Shown here one piece after another: positions 38,465-52,750 of a stretch of 64,000 bases of DNA. Under the pieces are notes generated by a model that was given only the letters and a program-made list of their open reading frames with translations, was not told the DNA's origin and did not search any database. Source of the DNA: Cruorifilaria tuberocauda (taxonomy: Eukaryota; Nematoda; Chromadorea; Rhabditida; Onchocercidae); NCBI GenBank assembly GCA_013365365.1, contig JABVXU010000083.1, forward strand, positions 104,995-168,994, given 5' to 3'. Made by a program: the position numbers and the translations under genes. How positions within the stretch are numbered: position 1 is the first letter of the stretch; each line of letters opens with the position of its first letter.

Positions 38465-41400
38465 AATATGTTGCGATTTAAATGAATGAGAAATTTGTAT
38501 AGCTTGCTAGCAACTAATGTAAACAACAATTTCATTATTTATGATACATTTAATACAATCTCAATTGTTCCGTAAATGACGTGCTCTACGTGTGGTACGC
38601 TGTTTTGATTTCGATTGATTAAAATGATAAAGATAATTTCAATGATGCAATTGTTTTTCTCATTGAAATACTTGCAAACTTTACAAATGACAATAAGTTC
38701 TACGTAGAGATAAACAAATTTTTTCTGAAATTAACTCTCAGTGTTTTATCGAATCATTTCTGATTAATTGCCTTTATGATAAATTTCAAAAATTATATGG
38801 TGCAGTGTATTATATATCCTAAGAAGTATTATATATCAATTTTTTGCAAATGATATCAAGCATGGTACCTATTGGTACCACTTGTCTATAATTTCATAGT
38901 TTTTGGTTCTATTTTTTCCACTCTTGACAAAAGCGCAACTTTGAAAGTGAATATTAGATATATTCATTCAAATTCACTCAACTTTAAACCAATAATACTA
39001 TCACAAGGCTATAGTCCTTTTTGTTGAAAACACTTTTGCATGTGTTTGATTTTTTTTTCGTTTTATCAATTTTCTATTTTGTCGGTTAATCGTTCATCGA
39101 TTGATTATTTATTGATCGATAATTTATAGTTAAACTTAGAGACGGGAAAGGCTTACTATCATTTTCGCCTTATTTAGAACGACAGTTAATTGCATTAACA
39201 GAGTATTTCTGTCATGAATGTGCACGTAGAAACGAATATAAGATATGGTTTGTTTTACGTTAATACGATTGCAAATGCTTATCAAGATATCCGTTGATGC
39301 CTTGAGAGGCATTTGCGACTGTGTTAACGTAAAATCAAATCTGTGATATTATTAGTTGATTTTACGATATTTGAAAGTGATCAATGAAAGGATACGAATT
39401 ACTATATGTCTACCTTTCTGCAATAATTTATTTATCTTGCCGATGCGATAAATGTAATATAGGCGAGATGAATAAAGTAAGTTTTCGATAAAATAAAATG
39501 AAATTAATAATGAACGTAATAGATGAGAAAGATAATAGTAATAATAATAATATAACAAATAGTGGCAAAAATATAATGTAATATAAACAAATAATATATT
39601 ATTAATTATAATTATTATTAATATTATAATAAATAGTGATAATAATTGTTTCTGTTATTAACTTATAAAAAAAACAATAAGTTAATGAAGGAGTCAATAC
39701 TCAATGAAATAATTGTGGAACATTTAAGAGAAACTGGTAAGGAAAAAAATTAAATGAAGCATTTGTCAGTTACGAAAGACGAATTCTAATGCATTAAAAA
39801 AAAATATATGAAATGATTAAGAAATATTCTTTCCATTTCAAGCGTGGTAAAGTTGAAGGTGATGAAGTTCCAATTTGTATAGTAATTATAATTGGCTTCA
39901 ACGAAATGAATAAAATTAATTAAATCAGATTGGGTTAAATAGAAAACAAAAATGAATTAAGTTAATAATTACTAATTGGGACAACAAACAAACAAACAAA
40001 TATCCCAATCACTTGTAGTTCTTACCAGCTATTCATCAATTAATTGCAGTGATAATTTCGAACAATTGCTCGGTCCAATGATTAATTGATAATTATTTTT
40101 GTTTCAGTATCATTTCTCGCCATAAAATTATTAATTATGGTTTTTATTTTTATTGTATATTAGGTATAATATCATTAGATAATATGCTGCTAATATGATG
40201 AAATGATGAATTGTAATTGAACATGAAAATTGTTCAATGTTATCCAAATTTAATCATGATTATTTTAAAATTCCCATTATTAAATCCTGTATATTTATCC
40301 AATATGCAAATAAATGATAATTCCCTACTACCAACCGTTCGTTATTTTCTTCATTGAAATAATGCAAATGTGTGTATTACTTTATCAACAAACTTTATTT
40401 CTCTCATCAGAACATTTCTTTCTTTCATCATTCATCATAACGGAAAATTTCTAATTTTCATGTCAACACAAAATGATAAATAAAAAATTCAACGTTTTCT
40501 CCACCGTGATAAATTCTTATTCTGTCAAATTTTGCGTTAAACTTTGCCGACAAATATTATTTTATTAATATAATTATCTGAAATCAAATTAAATTGATTG
40601 AAATAAATTATTCAACCATCAACAAAAAATGAAACCTAAGCAAATTCGAAAGGTGACAAATTTTAACAACATTAAGATATAAGGCATATCACATTATAGC
40701 ACGGAACTTATTAATAAACTTATAAATAACAAGAGAAATTATAATCAAAAATTTCAATTGTTAACATGCTTCACTATTTCTATCGTTCTAAATAAATTAA
40801 AACTACTGACTATTTAGCGATTATCTAATGGAATTAAGTAGTAAATTAAAATCACTACTGAATTCTATCAAGCTCATACTTTCCAGTGTCTTCATAAGAT
40901 TCCTTCTAATTTATCACTGAATCGTTCTATCACAAACTGAATGGTTAATCACACTGTAGATGAATTTTTCAAATTTGAAACTGGTTTCTTGCCTCAATTT
41001 TATGAAAATATCATTCGTTTTCCTTCATTCTCAACATGATACTTTATATTAATGAAAGGCAAAAGATACATATGATATAATTAGCTGCTCAAATAAGTTA
41101 TATAAAAATACAGATACTAGATAAACAAAACATGAATCCTATCTAAGTGAGATCATTGCAAATGGCATACTCAGAAAAAGGTAGAGCTATGAAGTCAAAT
41201 TTGACAATTCATAAATTTCTTGGTAACCGTAATAAAAAAATTGACAAAATTTTGGGCAATGACTGAATATTACATTATATTATTTGGCAATATATGCGAG
41301 AAAATGCATAAACAGGAGATGACAAGAATTAAATGATGACTGATAAGGAAGATTAGCAATTACATTCTTGACAATATAAGAAATAAAGAAATTTGAAATA

Positions 41401-41468
41401 GCATAATTTTCTATTTGTTTAAGTCTCACATCAAAACAAACTAGACCTACAATCGTTAGGAATAGCTG
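38465..41468. other. Intergenic region upstream of MAPK phosphatase
   Basis: Three kilobases between two minus-strand genes: the 3' region of the guanylate cyclase on the right and the promoter side of the phosphatase on the left. Apart from the hairpin at 39231-39355 it is AT-rich and low in complexity; I see no exon with matched splice sites. A TGACGT (CRE/ATF-like) motif sits near 38577. Confidence 0.45.
39231..39355. repeat. Long hairpin, candidate small-RNA precursor
   Basis: A 14-nt loop (39287-39300) is flanked by arms of about 40 nt that pair almost throughout: TTTTACGTTAA (left, near 39254) with TTAACGTAAAA (right, near 39333), GCAAATGC with GCATTTGC, and ATCAAG with CTTGAG. Weaker pairing continues outward to about 39231 and 39355. 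The shape is that of a microRNA precursor or a small palindromic element. It lies upstream of the putative phosphatase first exon. No known microRNA is recognised. Confidence 0.7.
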
Positions 41469-44400
41469 TTATTTCTTATCAGCATGATTGATCAATGAAT
41501 CCGAACTGTAAAGTGCATTAGGCAACCGGTGCCAAGACGCATTTGTGGATGTATTTGCTCCCAAACGTTTTTGAAAATTCCGACCGAACCAATTCTTTTC
41601 TTCCCCGTCTTGATCTTGGGATAAAGAAAGTGCGCTCCTAATGAGTTTTGGCCATCTATAACTATAAAATTTAGAGCTCTTCAAATGATTCTTATATTAT
41701 TGCTAATATATCATGCAAGTACTGAATTTATCTGCAATAGCAAAACAGATAGCTGTATTAGTCTATTGGTATGTCCTGTTGTTATTTATATTGAAACTCT
41801 ACCGAGACTGAATATATATACTAACTCTGCACGTACTTCGACATATTGCATTCCTCCAAAATCAATGGGCTGCAAACGTCTGACATCTCAATACTACCAG
41901 CTGAATATATGCCTTCTCCATTAGAAAGCCGACGTTTTCTAGAAATGGCTAACACGAACTATTCTTTCATTTTTCGCTCGGCAGCTTTAAGATTAATCTC
42001 TTGTACAAATTACTCATTTTATGGTTTAAAATGCTTCGAATCAGTTCACAGATAGCATTTCACCAAAACTTCCTTCAATTTATGTTATAAAATTCCAGCT
42101 AATTGCGTGTGTTGTTGCAACAAATATGAAGTTCTTCACATAATTCTTCCGTATGAAAGTTAATTTAAGTAATAGATGGCTCACCTTGACATTAAAGTAG
42201 TAGAGAAAGATCGCGATCCGCCATCATTTTCTAGATATCGCATATTGCTAGATCTTTCCATCTTATTTACTTGTAAGTTCTCGGTACTTTCGGTTTGTTG
42301 ACCTCTTGCATCCTTATAAGATAGGGAAGATGACCGTCTAAAAAATTTTAACGGTTACATTGTAGAGAAGAAAAAACTGATAGAACATTTTAAAGCAGCA
42401 GCAAATGCTGTAAGCAGTGAATAGATGAATGCGAGAAGCTTCATGTTGTAACTGACAAGAAGGAACTAAGTAATTTCCTAATAAATATCTATTAAAACGA
42501 GTGAATTGTACTAGTTATCCTTTGATCTCAAGAAGATACATAAATAAACCAAATATAGTTATACTCCACTCATTTTAGATAAATTTTTTTCACTTAGAAA
42601 CTACTGCATACACAATATATGTATATTACTGAGAATTAGCCGGGCAATCATAATGCCTCCTTTATATATTTATATATACATGATATATAGCTCTATTTAT
42701 TTTCAGATATAGATAACTTCCAGTTCATATTCCTCCGTTTTCTTCTGGTTGTGAAGATATCCCCTGAACCACGTTCTTACTACGAAGAAACTACATATCA
42801 TCACAAAAACACATTATGAATCCTTTGCATCATCAATTTTTCCTATAGGTTTATTATTTTCCTGGTTTCGTCAATGAGGATGTTTCTCATGAAATTGTAA
42901 ATGGTGCCAACACACTGGTATCATAATAGTTAATCCGAAAATAATAAAAAGATGTTATAACAATTCTATATTCCAAAGTAATGCAAGCAGATAGGATAAC
43001 AACTACCAGAAATACCTGTAAGGAACAATGGAATATGTTAATTGTGGTCTATTATTGATCACACTTTTATTTTTATGAACGCAACCACTGTAAAATTCTA
43101 GGTTATCGCCTCGAAGAAACATAGCGCGCTCGATGATACGGCGTAGTAACGATGGATCTTTTCCCTCTAAGGAAATAGATGATCCTTCGCTGATTTCTGT
43201 AAGAAACATTAAACCATATCAGAAATCTATTTATATTTTTCTTACACGTGGAGCGAAAGAATAAAGCAAAAGAGTGATTACTCAGACTTATGTATAATGA
43301 AAAGAAAGCATGGTAATATCATATTCATGATTACGCAATCTACAAGAGTACGCAGTTGATATAAGGCTCCTGGAAATTATACTAAATGCATACAATGTAT
43401 CTTAAAAATTTGATCTTTAAACCTACACAAAATAAAAAACAAACCGGTAGAGACATTCTTACAGTAAATGCACGTACCGGAAGAAGAAACCCTTTTATTT
43501 CGACCAGATGTTCGTGGAAAAATGTTCCGTACCAACTTTTTATCTAATAACAACTCCTCTTCATCCATTATTGTAAATGTTGCATTTCTACGAGATGTCA
43601 GCCAATATGTAGTCATTAGTCCTTTACCCTAAGATGTTATAAAAAATTGATACTTATTGTTTTTCTCAAAAACCAATAACCTTTCGGCTCCAATCAATTA
43701 CAAGATAAGTTTTTAAATCTCAGTATTATTAATAACGACCTTAATTTGCAGTGTGCCTCGTTTTATCAATTCGAAACCATCAATCCTTGTCAGAACATCG
43801 TGTGTTTGTTCGCTGCAGTGAATTTTCAGAGCTGCAAAAGTTCATAAGTATAGCAAATAACGATGAGTCAAAATATTTTATAAATTTAATTCTGCGTCAT
43901 TTAAAGCATCAAACATTTCTGTATTTTTTTAATTCCGCGTTTGACCTTTATCACTCGTGACTCTAACTTTACAGTCTTTCAGATTAAGTTTCATCAAATC
44001 AGTTGAAGGCACAAAAAAAAACTCACGATAGCCGTTGCTTTCCATACGTGAGGCCGTATTCACTGTGTCGCCAAATAGACAGTAACGTGGCATGGTCTTG
44101 CCTACAACACCAGCCACGCATGGCCCTGTATGTATGCCAATACGTAATCTGAGCTGTTCCTGCGGAAGATGCGGAATTTTGAAGTTCCGAACAGAAGCCA
44201 AAAGATGAAGTGCCATCATACCAATTTGTTCTGCATGCACTTCTACCGGGCGAGCTTCAGGCATCCCAGATACCACCACGTATGCATCACCAATTGTTTC
44301 CACCTAACAATGGAAATTTTTTTCATTAATTTTCTGTTATCACTAAGAATATTCAATAGGTCAGTAAAGTATTCTTTCATCTGATAAAAGGTCATCATTA

Positions 44401-47400
44401 AACTTGATTACGCGAGAAAAACATAGAACCTCTTTTATTATGTATACATTTTAAATAATATAATCGGTCACTAATAATACTCATTATTTAAACATCGAAT
44501 TACCCAGGCAGGATATGTGTGAATGAAATAATCATGAAAATGAAATAACCTTGTAAACATCGTACTGCTTGATGATATGATCAAATAGGGTATACAATTT
44601 GTTAAGGAATTCGACTACTTGTAAAGGAGTTGATTCACTGGAAATTTTCGTGAAATCGACAATATCTGAGAAATATATGGTGACAGAAGAAAACGATTCC
44701 GGTACAACATCTCGACCGGCAAGCAACTGCTGGGCTACCGAACTGAAGAAATTGCAAAATTATGTAATAATATAGGTCATTATAATTAAGTAATATGGTT
44801 CTATTTTAAGCTATTATCAACAGCAATACTATTTCTAGATACAGTTGGATTACCAAAACTTATTATAAAACAAAAAAGAATGTAACCAACGGATGAACGG
44901 AATCAGAATATCAAATTCAATTTTTAAATTGAAGCATTGACAAGTTTTTCTGATAAAGCGTGAATTCAATAATTTTCTTAAAAGCATACACAGGTAGCAT
45001 ACGCTGAAGCAAATTTTCTGTTCGTCGTTTTTCTTCTCTCAATTCAGTGGTACGCTCATCTACCAAATCTTCCAATTGATTTTGATATTTCTCCATCATT
45101 ACCATCATATGGTCCTTAAAATGTGTAATTATCTAAACTCACTATAAAACTAAATTATGATAAAAGAATTGATATTATTTAAAAAAGTTGATCAAACTGA
45201 TAAGCTACATAATGAAAATCGAAAAAGAGGAAAAATAAAACAAATGCTATGATAAATATTATTAACTAATCGCATCTCTCTGGCAATTCGCAAACTTCTA
45301 AATAAATTTTCCAAACATACCACAATGTTTCTTTTATAAATTGGTTCGAACATAGGTTTTAATTTGTGTCGAATGGTTCGGAAGTCGGGACGATTCCCGG
45401 GAACAGCAGACCAGCTTAGAGCCATAACATTGACAATGTAACTAGCAGCAGAGAGACCGTCACAAGATGGACGATAATCGACATTGTCCAATACATTTAA
45501 CACTACTTCTACAATTTAAGCACATTACTTCACATACCACACAATAATTCAGCATATGATAATGTAATAGAATCAGGAAGCTTTTTGTTCCTATACAAAT
45601 TCAGCAGTCCGTATTCCACTGACAATTACAGTGACACAAATTCAAACAAATCTCTATCTCAAGATAAATTCGGATATTTTAAGTTCATTGATGGTTACGT
45701 ATTATAGTGATGAATCAAAACTTAACTAATAGCTGATATGACATTAGACCGTGCCATGTATGCAACTATGAATCTAAAAATGAAACTGTGACATCTAATT
45801 ATCGCACACACTAATAAATTGATATGATCTACATGAATAACCTTTAGCCGTTAAATTAATATTTTGCAGCATCATGAACGGTCCCTCTCGTGTTATAATT
45901 TCATGTAAGATAATACCAAATGAATAAACATCGCCCTTTTGAGTACCTTTAACAGCATGCACACATCTACTTTTTCGTAACAATTCCGGTGCTGTCCACA
46001 GAAAATTTTCCCACTAAATATCAATCGCAGATCAAAATCAAGTATTTGCAAGATATAAAATTAAAACGAGAAACGAAAATTGAATCCATTTAACACAAGC
46101 CACAGAAAAATATTCTGGAACTTAACCATGAATTCATCGCTTTCCCATTCTTGACCATCTCGAATTTCGTGTAGTCCGAAATCAGCTACTTGTAAAGCCC
46201 ACCGACTTGTGATTAAGCAATTGGTAGATTTCAGATTTCCATGCACTCCCAGATCTGATTCATGGAGATATATCATGCCCTTCAAACTAGCATGTAATAT
46301 TTCAAACATAATAAAACAATGAAATACAATGAAATAAAGACAATACCTTTACAAGATCTTCCACGAATGATGCGATGAATAAATGATCTAACTTGAGGTC
46401 ATGATTACGAAGGATATCCATCAACGAACTTCTGGCGCAAAATTCTCTCACTACACATATCGATGAGGAACCAACCACAATTCCTATATATCAAAAAATA
46501 TATTATCCTGGAGGAAAATTTCCAAGCAAACAACCCAATTCTATTTTTCTTATGACTAAGGAAACCTAGTGGGATAGGAAAATTTTTTTTTTAATGTCAA
46601 CACAAGAAAAAGATCGCAATAGAAGTAGCAGAAAAGCAAAGTCAATCTACTGTAAGTGATATTATTGCAAAGTACACGTAATTCAGCTTTCACTGTCAAT
46701 AAATACCCCATTAGTCGCCGCTCCCAAAGTAACAAATTTTACAAAACACCACAAACTGTACACCTCTGAATGAGTTGACATTGTCGTGATGCAACTGACG
46801 CATAATTCTCATTTCCATTTTAGCTACACGAGTCAGCTCTTTCATCTTACGTGGATAGGTTATTTGATTAATCGATACCACAGCTCCTTTATAAAGCGCA
46901 ACACCGCATAACCTGGGCCACCGTTTCTTCTGACTGCATTCCTCATCGTTTTGCAATAACATCTAAAAATTTTCTTACTATAGCTGTGTTTTCTCTTTAA
47001 TACTTTTTTGATTTCGTAACCATCATATACTTAACCAATATGATTGAGAGTTTGATGGAAAACCTAAGTAACAAGACAGGATGGACAGTTTAATAATTTT
47101 TGTTCCTAAAAATCTAGCAAAAAGATTAATTACCTGGTTATTTTCCACAACATATAATGAAGCAGCAGATTCACAGCACTGAACAATCTTTTCGATTTCA
47201 CGCTGGTCAATTTTCCAGATATTTGATAGCTCTTTCTCAAATTTGTAACTCCTGGAATTACTTTATCTCTCTCGAGAAGCAAACGTCAACTTGAAAAATT
47301 ATTATAAAATACTTCTTTTCCTCTTTAAATTATGCAACATACCGATAAATCAGCGCGCTTCCAATCACCAAGAAAAAGCAGAATGCAGTGATCACTGTCA

Positions 47401-50400
47401 AAAGAACTGTCAACCACCAATCTGAAATATCTTTCTAGATTTGCAGAATATGTTTTAAAGTACTAAATAAATTACTGCCAGCAAGGATTTCATAAATTAA
47501 ATTACAGCTACTAAGTATAATGTTTTGCACAATTCACCAAATTTCAGAAAACAGAAATATGAAAAAAGTTGGACTTCTTCTACTTTTAGACATAAAATTG
47601 AGAAGATGCCTTTTTTGCACATTTTCCCATGAAATCCACAGACAGGTTCGTCACGAGGTGCAAACCCGGTAGGCCACTGAACATCACGCTTGAAGCGCAA
47701 CAGAGGAAGATCGCCGGCAAAATCGTGAACGAAATCAGCGGAAATGGCTAGGCCGTAATTAAGCGGATAGTAATCTGGATTATCCATATCCAATACTGGC
47801 TCCACTTCTTGCAGTGATAGTAAAGTATAATTGCCTTGTGCATCTCCGTTGCTGTTAATACGCATGTCGAATCCTTGTATACCTATAATAAACATCTTTT
47901 TTCAGCTTCTGTACTCTCCAGTTGGTTTATCAATCAGAAAAAAAAGAGCGGCACAAATTTCATACTACCAATATCAAAATAATCCACAAGATAAATAAGA
48001 GAATTTTGCTACTTTATTCTGATATGCTTACTTCGATACACACGTCCCAAGATATGACTGATGATCCGCTTCCCATCCGAAATCGGATCATAACCAAATG
48101 AATAATGCTCATTGGCTGTTTCGTTTAATACTAATGTTAATGCTGATGCATATAGTTTTACCGCATCATATAAATAACATGCGAAACGATTCACCTACAA
48201 AATATAATCATGAAAAGATCAACTTTTTAATCCAGCACTACTGTTGAGAAATATTTGTCGATACGTAAAGCTAAAAGTTAAAAACATCAACAACGATGAT
48301 AAATGAACAGGTGAATTGTCGAAGAGCTCGAGAGTAGACACCTTAATAGAAGTTGTAATACTGTTTTGTTTCACACCAAATAGTGGTAAATAATGATTAG
48401 CTTTACGCCAAAATGCTACAAATTCTGGAGTATTCAACTGCACTGGCGTTGGAATGATTGCCAAGGCACACTTCGAGAAATTAACAACTTTTCTGTCTTG
48501 TGAATTCAAATCATCCCATGATTGTTTTACCGAAAGCAGAGTATCTAAAAATGGCACCAATATAATAAGATATAACACAAGAAATAAAATTCCAAAATTC
48601 CGCAGTTATTCCAGTCTTCAGATTTGAAATTTTAAATTAATTTACTCAAGTCTTAACAATTTGCAGTTCCAGAAATTTCCAGAAAACACCTCTGAAGAAG
48701 TGATTATTCATGGCATGATAGGTGTTTAACCAATTGTAGTCAGGATCAAGATAAATCAACGCATAATCGCCAGATTCCATTAAACCCTGCGCTCCCATTT
48801 CCAGAAGTATTCGACGAAACAAACGAACATTTCCAAATGTCAGATAAACTGCAAAACTCTTAGCTTAACATCGTCGGATCAAAGCAAAAATAAATCACTC
48901 GATTAGCTGAAAATTATTCGAATAAATTTTTAATGCAACGAATCGACAGTAATAGTTTGGAAATAATTGAAAAAAAGAATGTAACTAACTTCGGGTTGAA
49001 GCAGATGTATCAGATATGATTTGCTCGATGTTGCTTCGTTCAATTTCTGAGTATGGATGGGGTACAATACTTACATTCAAAATCACATAATGAGCATCAT
49101 TTATTTCCAGACCTAGGTTCTGTTTTTCCATAATGCTCTACAATGAATTCTTAATCTTTATTTCTTATATTTCATTCTTAAGTCCAGTAAATTTACTCAT
49201 CACTACAAACGGCTCATGAGAGTGACTATTATACATTTACTTTATAAAACTTCTAAAAATTTTTCCTCATTAAAATAATGGACCGGAGAGAATATAAAAA
49301 AAGGAACAAAACCAATTCATGAACAAACAACTTCAAATCGTTAAAGATAAGAAGAGAGAAGTTACCTGAATTTGGTAATTAACGCTAAAATAGACTGGAT
49401 GGAAGTTCAAAATACCTTTATTGAACGGAATAATTCCTCGTTTGCTACATTTCTTTCATAAATTATTGAGAATTTGTGCCACTTGAAATACTTCAATAAT
49501 GAAATTAGAGCAGCCGTTATTTCTCTTTCGGTTGGTACTGTTCTCGCAAATGTAGGGTATCTGAAAAATATAAACAGAAAATGAACCTTGAAATTTCTCG
49601 TGATAGAATGCTTTCCAAACCATATCTGATCCATAGAGATAATCTAGCGTTTATTCATTCCAAATTAAATATTAAAAGACAAACTTCGATTTGTCGGACA
49701 TCATTTCATCTTTGCATTTATAAGATAGAATGGGCAAATTCTGAGCAGCTGCCATCGTCGCTTCCGTCCGACAGTTCATTTCCGGACCGATGAAAACCTT
49801 CGCACCTTGTGCCCAATGTTGCATAAAAAATCGAGTACCTGAAGTATCTGTGAATATTGCGCAACAAAAGGATATTTTAAAAAAAAAAGAAAAAGGAAAT
49901 CGTAGTGTTCAACAATTCTAATATTTCACTTTTCAACGAAACAAATAGAACTTTGTTGCTCGTCGCCACAAGTGTTGTTGAAAATATAAATTAGCTTGTG
50001 ATTTGGAAGTAATTTTGGATCAGCATTCACATCATCAACGGCTACTTGCAAAGCTCCGGATATCATGGAACCTGAAATTAAAAAAGTTCAACAATATTAC
50101 ATTTGCCAAGAAATTTGCAAATAATGTAATCTATAATTCATTCTGTTTCCGTAATGCATACCTTCAAAGTCTGTTCGGAAGCACTTCGACAGATAACTAT
50201 AATTTTTATCCTTTTCAGCTGTTGTTTCAACACCACTAGCCTGAAAAAAGCAAATACACTCTTCCGTTGCCTTTAAGAATTTTCAGCATCAGTGACTTTT
50301 AACGAATTGCTATTAATCTACAAAATCATTATTTTCAGTATTTGCTGCTTAAACTTATCTATGGAAGTTCCTATTATTTATTCAATACACATATTTCAAA

Positions 50401-51497
50401 CAAATTTGAAAATAGAGGAATTCAATGACAATATAAAAGTAAGAATTATATCGAATGCTCTATTCATAACTCAATTTTAACATTCCTCTAATTCTAGCTC
50501 CGGTAGTGCTTTATTATATATCACTACAACTATAATTGCGCCAGAGCCTATCATTTGAAAATCGTTTACAACCTTTTCCGATGAAATCCATTCGTCCTCG
50601 AGTTGCAGATAGCATAACCCTTCTTAATTTACATGAATTGCAAAACTGGAGGAACAAACCTCAGATAATAATTTTAGTGAATCGAATAAATTTTTTGGAA
50701 ACTGGCTTATCGCAGCCAAATAAGATATCAATATCGAATGATTATTGTTCAGCTTTCCACCCATTGTCTTACCAAACATCAACTTCCTGCTGTCTAGTAT
50801 TCGATTCACTACGGTTCCGTGATCGTTCTATAACTAGCTGACTTTACAAATGAAATATTTGCACTAAATGAAAGCTCAACTTATGAGAAATAATAAGTTA
50901 AAATGGAAGTGACTCAGAATTATCGATTGCAAAGACATCTCACTTTAAATGGAAGACGTTGAACAGATTTAATTCCGCGCTGAATAATTCCGTCATTAGA
51001 TATAAACAATACCAACAATTTTACTTTTGGAAAAGAGTTACAGCTATCTCTTTTTTTTCCAAAATCAACTATATGATATTGTTTTTTTGAAAAAAACATA
51101 TTGGTTGAGGTTTTTCAGTTTTTCAACTTTTGTTCCATCATTTTCACGCTGAGACGTTTTTTGATTTTTTGGTATCTGAAGACGCATATTTCTAGATCTT
51201 ATTTTTTGCCTGAATGGTAGCTTTTGGTTGTTTTTCCTTTTTAACCTTTATCTCGTTAATTTCAATAATATAATTTATTATAGAATACTGAAGATTGATA
51301 ATATTCTATCTCAAGAAAAAAAAAACATGGTATAAGAAACCTGCAAAATGACAACTAAATAGTTAAAATCCAGTAATTAAGGTAACCTGCATAGGTTGTT
51401 GTTCTTGTTTCCCAAATATGGTACCGTTGTAAACAAATCGTCCATGTATTGCAGAACCAATATAATACATCGACCATAATGTTAGTAAGCGTATCAT
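41469..51497 (-). CDS. Receptor-type guanylate cyclase, natriuretic-peptide-receptor/gcy-28-like
   Basis: Membrane receptor producing cGMP. Twenty-six minus-strand exons: 51497-51387, 50240-50162, 50071-49952, 49847-49685, 49560-49416, 49137-48990, 48848-48690, 48544-48342, 48194-48032, 47882-47610, 47421-47343, 47251-47134, 46962-46764, 46483-46347, 46279-46127, 46013-45842, 45508-45321, 45114-44990, 44742-44550, 44303-44027, 43831-43740, 43628-43478, 43196-43016, 42337-42185, 41938-41837, 41661-41469; phases close, 1,358 aa. Order: signal peptide ([16 protein letters not shown]), ligand-binding ectodomain, one membrane span ([18 protein letters not shown]), kinase-homology domain, coiled coil, cyclase, long Ser-rich tail. 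The kinase domain is a pseudokinase: HGNLKSTN replaces HRD, while VADFGL remains. The cyclase has metal Asps in YFSDIVDFT and VETIGDAY, and guanine-specifying Glu (VETIG) and Cys (RYCLFGDT), so it should be active. The 41837 exon is phase-neutral and may be optional. Confidence 0.93.
50536..50841 (+). other. Open frame of about 100 codons in a cyclase intron
   Basis: The intron between the first two cyclase exons holds a plus-strand frame open for 101 codons and, antisense, a minus-strand frame of 61. Composition is slightly richer in GC than flanking intron. Neither peptide resembles a known family and no flanking splice pair is convincing, so I list it only as unexplained. Confidence 0.15.
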
Positions 51498-52750
51498 AAT
51501 TACTGAATTGAGAATTACATCTGCAAATCAGTTAATAGCATCATTAAACTTTCCTTCAATTACTTCCTTTTACTTGTTTAAGCTTGCGGATTTATACGCG
51601 CTCTTAATTTATGTATACTTCCCTTCATCTGTTTATAGAAATATTTTATATTTTTATAAATATAAATTAAGTAGTGGGTAACTCATTAATGTTTTTACAT
51701 ATACTTACGATTATTTTAGCTAATTTATAATACGTAATTGCTTACTAGTAATGATTTGTTGCTTGCGAATTACTTAAATTTACTTTTTTATTTCTTGTTT
51801 TTCTCTTGTCAACACTTATTTATTGCACGATATTATACGAAATGATTAACTTCATAGTTGATTTAGAAAAATCAACACCGATTAATCACGGTTATTGCTT
51901 TTGTAATTTCACACTAAAATATCATAAGTTTGATAATAAGCATAATGAATCTTTACTATTCCTTTATTATCACCAATTTTAGAAAAGAAAAACTTCATCA
52001 AATAAAATCTGCTCATAAAAAATTCGAAAAATAAAAGAGTTAAATTTTTAAAAAGGTATTTATAATAAAGTAAGAAAATGCTGCAAGAATCCAATTCCCC
52101 ATTTTTAAAAGCACGATCGTAATTCTCTCTTCTTTAGAGCTTGCATTATTGATAAATACAAATAAACTATCTGGGAAAAATATTTTGCATAAAAATCGAG
52201 TTGAGGCCGTAGTAAATTGTTTCAGTGGTTGGTTCATGAGGTTCACTAACTTCAAGCAAGGTAAAAGGTAAGTTATTAAGGTAAATAAGCGGAGGATTTC
52301 ATGTATATTTTTACTTAGCTTCATTACATATTATTATGATTTTCGTCAGTTATTGTTTACTTTTCCTATTTGTTTTACTATTTAAATTTCTTCAACTTCT
52401 TATTGAATATGGAGTTATTGCATTTCTGTGAATGATACTGCATAAATAATTTCGAGTTACTTTATTTTTTCTAGAAAAAAACGTGAAATGGTGTTGATGT
52501 AGTCATTTTTAATGTTCTTGCTATTATTATGGTCCCGCCGCTTTTGTTTGTATCACTTTTATTAATGCTTTTATTATTCTAACCGTTATTGGGATCGTCA
52601 CTGTCATTATTATAGATACTCTATCATTATTATTGTTATCGTTATTGTCACCACAGATGCAAATTTGATTGGAGATTTCTCTTTTTCGTTAATCGTTCTT
52701 ATTATTAATATGTGCTGCTTATTATCTTTTATTTTCCGAATGTCGCGCCC
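51498..52750. promoter_or_regulatory. Divergent upstream region of guanylate cyclase and plus-strand gene
   Basis: About 1.25 kb between the cyclase start codon (minus) and the first plus-strand candidate exon. It is AT-rich with short ATT/TTA runs. No exon, RNA gene or clear motif was found. Confidence 0.4.

Noticed and set aside
43929..44020. Apparent continuation of the cyclase frame past RMESNG ([11 protein letters not shown]...)
   Set aside because: A GTGAGT donor after TAT-C and the next exon at 43831 restore the conserved SNGYPLKIHCS sequence; the run-on is intron.
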